Source of the DNA: Conus ventricosus
Taxonomy: Eukaryota > Mollusca > Gastropoda > Neogastropoda > Conidae
Direction of reading: 5' to 3'
Assembly: GCA_018398815.1 (NCBI GenBank)
Contig: CM031628.1
Coordinates: 13,641,026-13,705,025, forward strand
DNA length: 64,000 nucleotides
Position 1 is the first letter of the stretch; each line of letters opens with the position of its first letter. The position numbers and the translations under genes are program-made. The notes beneath the pieces were generated by a model. It was given only the letters and a program-made list of their open reading frames with translations. It had not been told where the DNA came from and did no database searches. Of the stretch, positions 59,191 to 64,000 are shown in pieces.

Positions 59191-60565
59191 GGCACCGAAC
59201 CGCTGTTAGGGTACTCAGTTCTTGACCAGCACACTGGACTAACGCGTACGACCAGACATCTCAAAGTCTTAGCCACGAGACCCTTTCCTTTCAGTTGTCC
59301 TCATAGTTGGCCATTAATTTTTTATAGCCATCAGCTTTAAATCATGCGCAGTGTGGTCTCGAGCTTAGCTGAATGTGGTGTAAGCGTAAAAGACAGGTCT
59401 GCATGCAGTGACGCCTCCTTGAATGAAACTGACAACTTAAACTTTACGGACGCGATGGTGTGAAGCGCGCTCTACGACTCTGGCTGAAAGGACGTCACCC
59501 GTCTTACGGAACAGACGTCATTCTGCTTGGCGGACATGACGTCAATGGCGGTCACGGTCCTTGTTCTTGAGGCTGTCCTGTTCCCCATAGTACCCACCAG
59601 GCGTCCTCGCACAGCCGCAACATCTGACGTTCTCGTAGAGATCGTTGGTGACGGTGAACGCTGACGTTGGTATCTTCGGTACCACCTGTCAGTTGAATGG
59701 CATGAGGGAGAGGAGTTGGGGGGTAGGAGGGGGTATGCATTAGCTTGTTGCATAACGGTTTTGTTGCCACTTGCTGCCTTCTATTTGCTGAATGCCCAAC
59801 TACAGTATCAACATACATGATGTTAAACTAAAGCTAAACTAAAGCTAAACTACAACTTTGTGAAGTCAAGCATGCCACAACAGGCTGGCGAGGTTTCGAA
59901 TGCTTGGACCTTCAGACATCATGAAACAATGGGACAGCACATTCAAAAACCATACTCCCAAATGATTTCATTGTTTTTTGGCAAAAAACGCTGATTTTTT
60001 GTATGCCCCCTCGAACCATACCTGCCAGTTTTCTTGAGGAGAAAATGAATGTGGTAGAGAGAAGCACATGATCCGCAAGAACGATAACTTACACTTCCGC
60101 GTGGGTGGAAGACAATGCAGGCCCAAACTCCAGACATATTTCTGACCACAGGACCCATTCACATAGCCGCAAAATGCAGACACAATTGCACGCACAACAC
60201 AATGCCTTGGGGCATTAGATCTAGGAGAATACGTTCGTGCTGAACGAGTAAATGTTTGGAGTTAAGGGCAAATAACTCTGTTCAGATGGTTGGAAAAGTT
60301 GTAGTTATGGGGGGGGGGGTGGGGGCTTGGGGAGGGGGGTTCTCCCTTGCGTCAGGCTTTAGCACCTAACCATGGATTCAACGTGACAACTATTTCTAAT
60401 GCTGAACGAAAACAGATTATAAACGCGAGTCCTCCATACATGTGACTGAAACGTTTGCCAAGTCATTTATGGTGGCACACAAAATTCCAACGGATGAGTC
60501 TTAGCCCACCAATCGTTCATGTGCTGTCATTGCGTTTGGCAGCATGCGGCTAACAATGTGAGTGT
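59191..60565. other. No gene seen; possible SINE remnant at 59200-59285
   Basis: On the minus strand 'cgtggctaagactttgagat' at about 59262-59281 resembles a tRNA-like A-box region, but no B box is visible, so the call is weak. The rest, including ORFs at 59472-59818 and 59943-60195 (minus), has no recognised domain. A G run lies at 60308-60320. Confidence 0.4.
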
Positions 60566-60830
60566 GATATGATGTGTGTGTGTGGCGTGCGTGTGTGGTG
60601 TGTGTGTGTGTGTGTGATGTGTGTGTGATGTGTGTGTGTGTGTGTTGTGTGTGTGTGCGTGCGTGCGTGCGTGCGTGCGAGCGTGCGTGCGTGTGTGTGT
60701 GTGTGCGTGCGTGCCGTGCGTTCGTGGTGCGTGCTGCGTGCGAAGCGTGTGTGTGGTGTGTCTGAAACAAAAGTCAGCCCGCGCCATCTTGCCTCCCCCC
60801 TCCCCCCCTCTCTCTCTCTCTCTGTCTCTG

Positions 60831-60862
<32 letters not shown>

Positions 60863-60902
60863 TCTCTCTCTCTTTTCTCTCTCTCTCTTCTCTCTCTCTC
60901 TG
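60566..60902. repeat. (GT)n, (GCGT)n and (CT)n microsatellites
   Basis: GT/GTGC at 60566-60765 and CT at 60806-60902. The Cys/Val and His/Thr ORFs are repeat products. Confidence 0.93.
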
Positions 60903-61465
60903 TTTGTTGACTCACAAACTGCAATAAGGTTAAATCAGTTTCCTTCATTTTCGATGCCTATCTTACACACCCCACACCCCAGCCCATCCTTTCTTACCTC
61001 CCTCCCTTGTCCTTCGGGCTGTCTCTTGTAGCAAACTGACTAGGCTAAGACGTCAGGGAGAACGACAAAGGAGCAGAGAGTTTTGACCTAACTGCAGCTG
61101 GGGGTGTCCTCTCCCTCTTCCCCCCCCCCCCCCCCCCTCCCCGGCTGCTTGATACGGGCGGGTTTCACTTGAACACCACATGAGTACTCCCCTGCCCCCC
61201 TTCATTTACAAAAGAATCGACACCTCCCTTCTCCGCCCATGATGATGACGAAACCAACCCCAACAATAAACCCGGGAAACGGAGCAACAAACTTCAGACG
61301 ACCGCTCGGGGGCTCCTAGCGGGCTTTTACCTTCACCCAGGGTGACGACCCCGTCTGCCCGGGTCCCTCGCCCGCCGCAAACCCCCAACCTGACCAAAGC
61401 TTTCCAGCCAACAACGTCTTGCCAAGACGAACCTGCCAGAAATTGTCCCTAAAGCTTAGGCTGTG
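60903..61465. other. No gene seen
   Basis: Unique sequence with a poly-C run at 61120-61137. No recognised domain. Confidence 0.5.
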
Positions 61466-61477
61466 AGGGGCGTGAAA

Positions 61478-61617
61478 CTCATCTTCTCCCCTCTCTGTCC
61501 CTTCCCGTTCCGCTGGCTTGACTGGTGGGAACACTGTGGCAAAAACTCATCTTTTTCCCTCTCTTCCCTTCCTTTCCCCGCTGGCTTGACTTGTGGGGAA
61601 CACTTTTGGCAACAAAA
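61478..61617. repeat. 75-bp tandem duplication
   Basis: 'aactcatctt' ... 'cgctggcttgact' ... 'gggaacac' occurs twice, at 61478-61543 and 61546-61617, with differences mainly in the T and C runs. Confidence 0.75.
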
Positions 61618-61825
61618 ATCGCGTGATCTGCCCTTCGTTTATGCCTTTCCATGGACAGGCCAGATGTTCCCAGCCTGCACGTGTTCGCAGAGGGGCAGAA
61701 GTCGACATCGTAGTTCGCTTCATGAGCATAATTGCTGGTGAACACACCGATTCTTAAAGAGTGTCACTTCTGACACCAACTACATTATGTCACACCATAG
61801 TGTTGGGAAGCAGCGCCTTCATTCC

Positions 61826-61872
61826 AGGGCTGCCCCCCCCCCCCCCCCCCCCCCCCCAATTACTAGCCCCCC
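61826..61872. repeat. Poly-C runs
   Basis: Two long C homopolymers separated by 'aattactag'. Length here is likely unreliable. Confidence 0.9.
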
Positions 61873-62094
61873 CCCCTTCCTTTTCTAATAGGGTATAACA
61901 GCCCTGTTTCTCTAACAGCCTCTCCCGTTTAAAAACAGACATCGAGACAGGATGTGTAGCTTAGCATTAAAAGGGTAGATCAGGCCTCCGCATTCACTGT
62001 CCATCAAGGTGTAAGACTTGTCACAAATAGTGAAAAACAAAAAACAACAGATGCAAAAGCATATAAACGTATCCAAGTTTATCCCGAATATGCA

Positions 62095-62865
62095 TGAGAT
62101 ATTCCCTAAAGAGGGAAAAAGCATTTGGGTGTGTAACGTTAGTAATGGCTATTTTTGTAAAGATCGACCATTTATCTGTGACCAATAATGAACATACTTA
62201 CAAATTTTCAGAAAGATCGGCCCAGTACATTCTGAGATTTTCCATGAAGAAGAAAACCATTATGGGCCGTTAGTAACGGCTATAACGGTAAACTTAAACA
62301 TCGGTCATCATCTGAGACCCATAATGAACAGACCTACAAATTTTCAGAAAAATCAGCCAAGTACTTTCTAAGATATTCCACAAAAAAGAATAACCGTTAG
62401 GGGCCGTTATAGCCGTTAGCAACGGCTATAATGGTAAACTATAATGTTGGGCATCATCCGTGACCCATAATGAACATACCTACAAATTTCCAGAAAGATC
62501 GGCCCAGTACTTTCTGAGACATTCATAAAAAAGAAAATCCGTTACAGGCCGTTATAGCCTTTAGTAAGGGTTTATAACGGTAAACGAAAACATTGCGTAT
62601 CATCCGTGACCCATAATGAACATACCTGCTAATTTTTCACAAAGATCGGCCAAGTACTTTCTGAGATATTCCATAAAAAGGAAAAACCGCTACAGGTCGT
62701 TACAGCCGTTAGTAAGGGCTATAACGGTAAATAAAACATCGGGCATAATCCATGACCCATAGTGAACATACCTGCTAATTTCCAAAAAGATCGGCCAAAT
62801 TCTTTCTGAGATTTTCCAAAAGAAGAAAACCCATTCTAAAGTACTCCCTGTTGTATAAGAACTGG
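62095..62865. repeat. ~144-bp satellite with internal hairpin, 5 copies
   Basis: Anchor 'ataatgaacatacctac' or a variant occurs near 62187, 62321, 62467, 62611 and 62759, for a period of 134-148 bp. Each unit also carries 'agatcggccaagtactttct' or a close variant. Between units lies an inverted repeat of the type 'ccgttatagccgtt' / 'aacggctataacgg', which is best preserved at 62407-62435. Confidence 0.9.
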
Positions 62866-63051
62866 GAGTACGAAAAAAACAAAACACTGGTGTATGCCAG
62901 AGAGGGGAACATTCACCTTTCCTACTTCGTGTTAAGTTTCACTCACTGATAACCACAAAGAAATGTAAATAAGAATATAGGTTTCTGGATTCTGGATTCG
63001 ACATAAGAAAAGTAGTTACAGACTCAGAATCAAAAACTTACTCGGCGAATA

Positions 63052-63080
63052 TTTCGACAGGGTCGCCCTGTCTTCTTCAG
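63052..63080 (-). ncRNA. Hammerhead-like ribozyme motif, tentative
   Basis: On the minus strand 'CTGAAGA' (63080-63074) is followed by one extra A, then a perfect 7-bp stem with a CGA loop (63072-63056), then 'GAAA' (63055-63052). This matches the CUGANGA - stem II - GAAA core of hammerhead ribozymes apart from the one-base insertion. Stems I and III and the cleavage triplet were not located. It lies just 3' of a Penelope-like ORF, and Penelope-like elements are known to carry hammerheads. Confidence 0.35.
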
Positions 63081-63119
63081 CTCACTGTTGCTGTTGTGGC
63101 AGCGAGGCCTGATGGGACG

Positions 63120-63445
63120 ACTGTTGTGGGGGGGGGGGGGGGGTGGTGAACGGTTTTCATGATCTGATTGTAGATGGGGGTGAGTTCAAAGCCTTGATCT
63201 CTGTTCAGGCTGGGGTGTCTGGTCTTAATTTCGATGGCTTCTTTAACTTTTCTTTTTGTGAGGAAGGGCTCTGTATATAGATCTTGGTTTCTTGGGGGCT
63301 GAAACTGTGGCCTGTGGCTTGTAGATGTTCATGTATGGCAGAAGTAGATCGGTTTTGGTGTTCCTGTAGACGGGTGGTGAGTGGTCTTGCAGGTTTGGGG
63401 TAGCTGTATGAGTTTGGTTACCCATGACTGAAGGTGGCTACAAGG
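63120..63445 (-). pseudogene. Penelope-like element, GIY-YIG endonuclease C-terminal end
   Basis: On the minus strand a frame from 63425 is followed, after a shift near 63260, by 'KVKEAIEIKTRHPSLNRD' and then 'GFELTPIYNQIM'. 'KEAIeI...PsLNrD.g..L..iy' is the conserved C-terminal part of the GIY-YIG endonuclease of Penelope-like retroelements, including its Glu and Asn. This enzyme nicks the target for reverse transcription. The catalytic GIY and YIG strands are not legible, and a G/C homopolymer at 63127-63143 interrupts the end. The reverse transcriptase is absent, because the element is cut off at the GT microsatellite on the right. Confidence 0.65.
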
Positions 63446-63452
63446 AAGGGGG

Positions 63453-63496
63453 GTATGTGTGTGTGTGTGTGTGCCGGGGGGGGGGGGGGGGGTTGT

Positions 63497-63547
<51 letters not shown>

Positions 63548-63560
63548 TGTGTTGTGTCAT
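63453..63560. repeat. (GT)n microsatellite with poly-G insert
   Basis: GT from 63453 to 63555, interrupted by a G run at 63476-63492. Confidence 0.94.
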
Positions 63561-64000
63561 TCATTTAACGTCTTTCCACTAAACGTGATATTAGACGATA
63601 AAAAAAAAAAGGAGTGTGTAAGAGAAAAAAGACTATTGCATGACTGAAAGTTATAGAGTTCCAAGTATGCATGCATGTATGTGTGAATGTGTGTACACAT
63701 ATGGTGCTTAGGCGGTTATTTAAAATATTCTGATTAAAGAAATATGTGTATAACTACACTATTAGAAATAAGAAACAGAAGGAAAAAAAAAACAATATAT
63801 ATATAACAACAACAAAATCAGTGAACACCCCCACCCCACCCCACCCACCCCTTCCTTTTCTTCCCTCTCTATCCTCTCCCCGTTCCTCCCTCCCCCTCCA
63901 TCACTTTTATATTAGAAAAAAAAATTCAGATATTGTAGTGACCAATTGGACTGATATCTAAACTTACAAAACAATCTTAGGTTAAAGCTGGTGAATTGTA
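63561..64000. other. No gene seen
   Basis: AT-rich unique sequence with a C-rich patch at 63826-63905. No domain recognised. Confidence 0.5.

Noticed and set aside
53685..59340. Very long Pro/Ser/His-rich ORFs (up to 1220 residues) that look like a repetitive structural protein
   Set aside because: They are translations of an 18-bp minisatellite. All three frames and the reverse strand stay open for the same reason, frames are broken wherever C-run length changes, and there is no signal peptide or unique domain.

Overview
This window is animal nuclear DNA, most likely from a marine mollusc and probably a gastropod. The organism is an inference from the repeat types and the transposon families present; no host gene identifies it. 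I recognise no host protein-coding exon, rRNA or functional tRNA anywhere in the 64 kb. The window is mobile elements, satellites and low-complexity DNA, with one 100-base assembly gap at 2635-2734.

Region by region. 1-2634: a 32-bp satellite, then microsatellites. 2735-13480: a Gypsy (Ty3) retrotransposon in which protease is followed directly by integrase. The element is interrupted, and its reverse transcriptase-RNase H and 3' LTR come after the interruption. The interruption (4376-10447) is a 6-kb element with about 200-bp imperfect terminal inverted repeats and an imperfect 6-bp target-site duplication. It encodes a large protein with a PIN/FEN-like set of acidic residues and a Cys-rich CXC tail. 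14-17.5 kb: a LINE endonuclease domain on the minus strand and a repeat (block A) that carries purine microsatellites. 17.5-20.6 kb: microsatellites, a long hairpin, and 55-bp and 33-bp minisatellites. 21.0-29.4 kb: two head-to-tail copies of a 3.9-kb unit that encodes an ORF1-like protein. The second copy is full of small indels.

32.7-40.8 kb: a badly degraded Polinton/Maverick. Integrase, protein-primed DNA polymerase B, a capsid protein and a membrane/coiled-coil virion-type protein are all recognisable by motif, but no long open frame survives. 44.3-46.6 kb: a fragment of the 22-25 kb element family and then the 3' half of a Jockey/CR1-type LINE. 47.9-61 kb: a run of low-complexity DNA that includes a 5.3-kb C-rich 18-bp minisatellite, whose apparent 1220-residue ORF is an artefact of the repeat. 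62-64 kb: a 144-bp satellite with an internal hairpin, and the 3' end of a Penelope-like element with a hammerhead-like motif just beyond the coding end.

The genes do not form a host pathway. The window reads as a graveyard of nested elements. The best candidates for something poorly described are the 6-kb inverted-repeat element with its nuclease-like protein, and the copia-like domain order of its Gypsy host. The indel-rich stretch from about 25.4 to 46.6 kb may partly reflect unpolished long-read sequence, so the frameshifts there should not all be read as biological decay.
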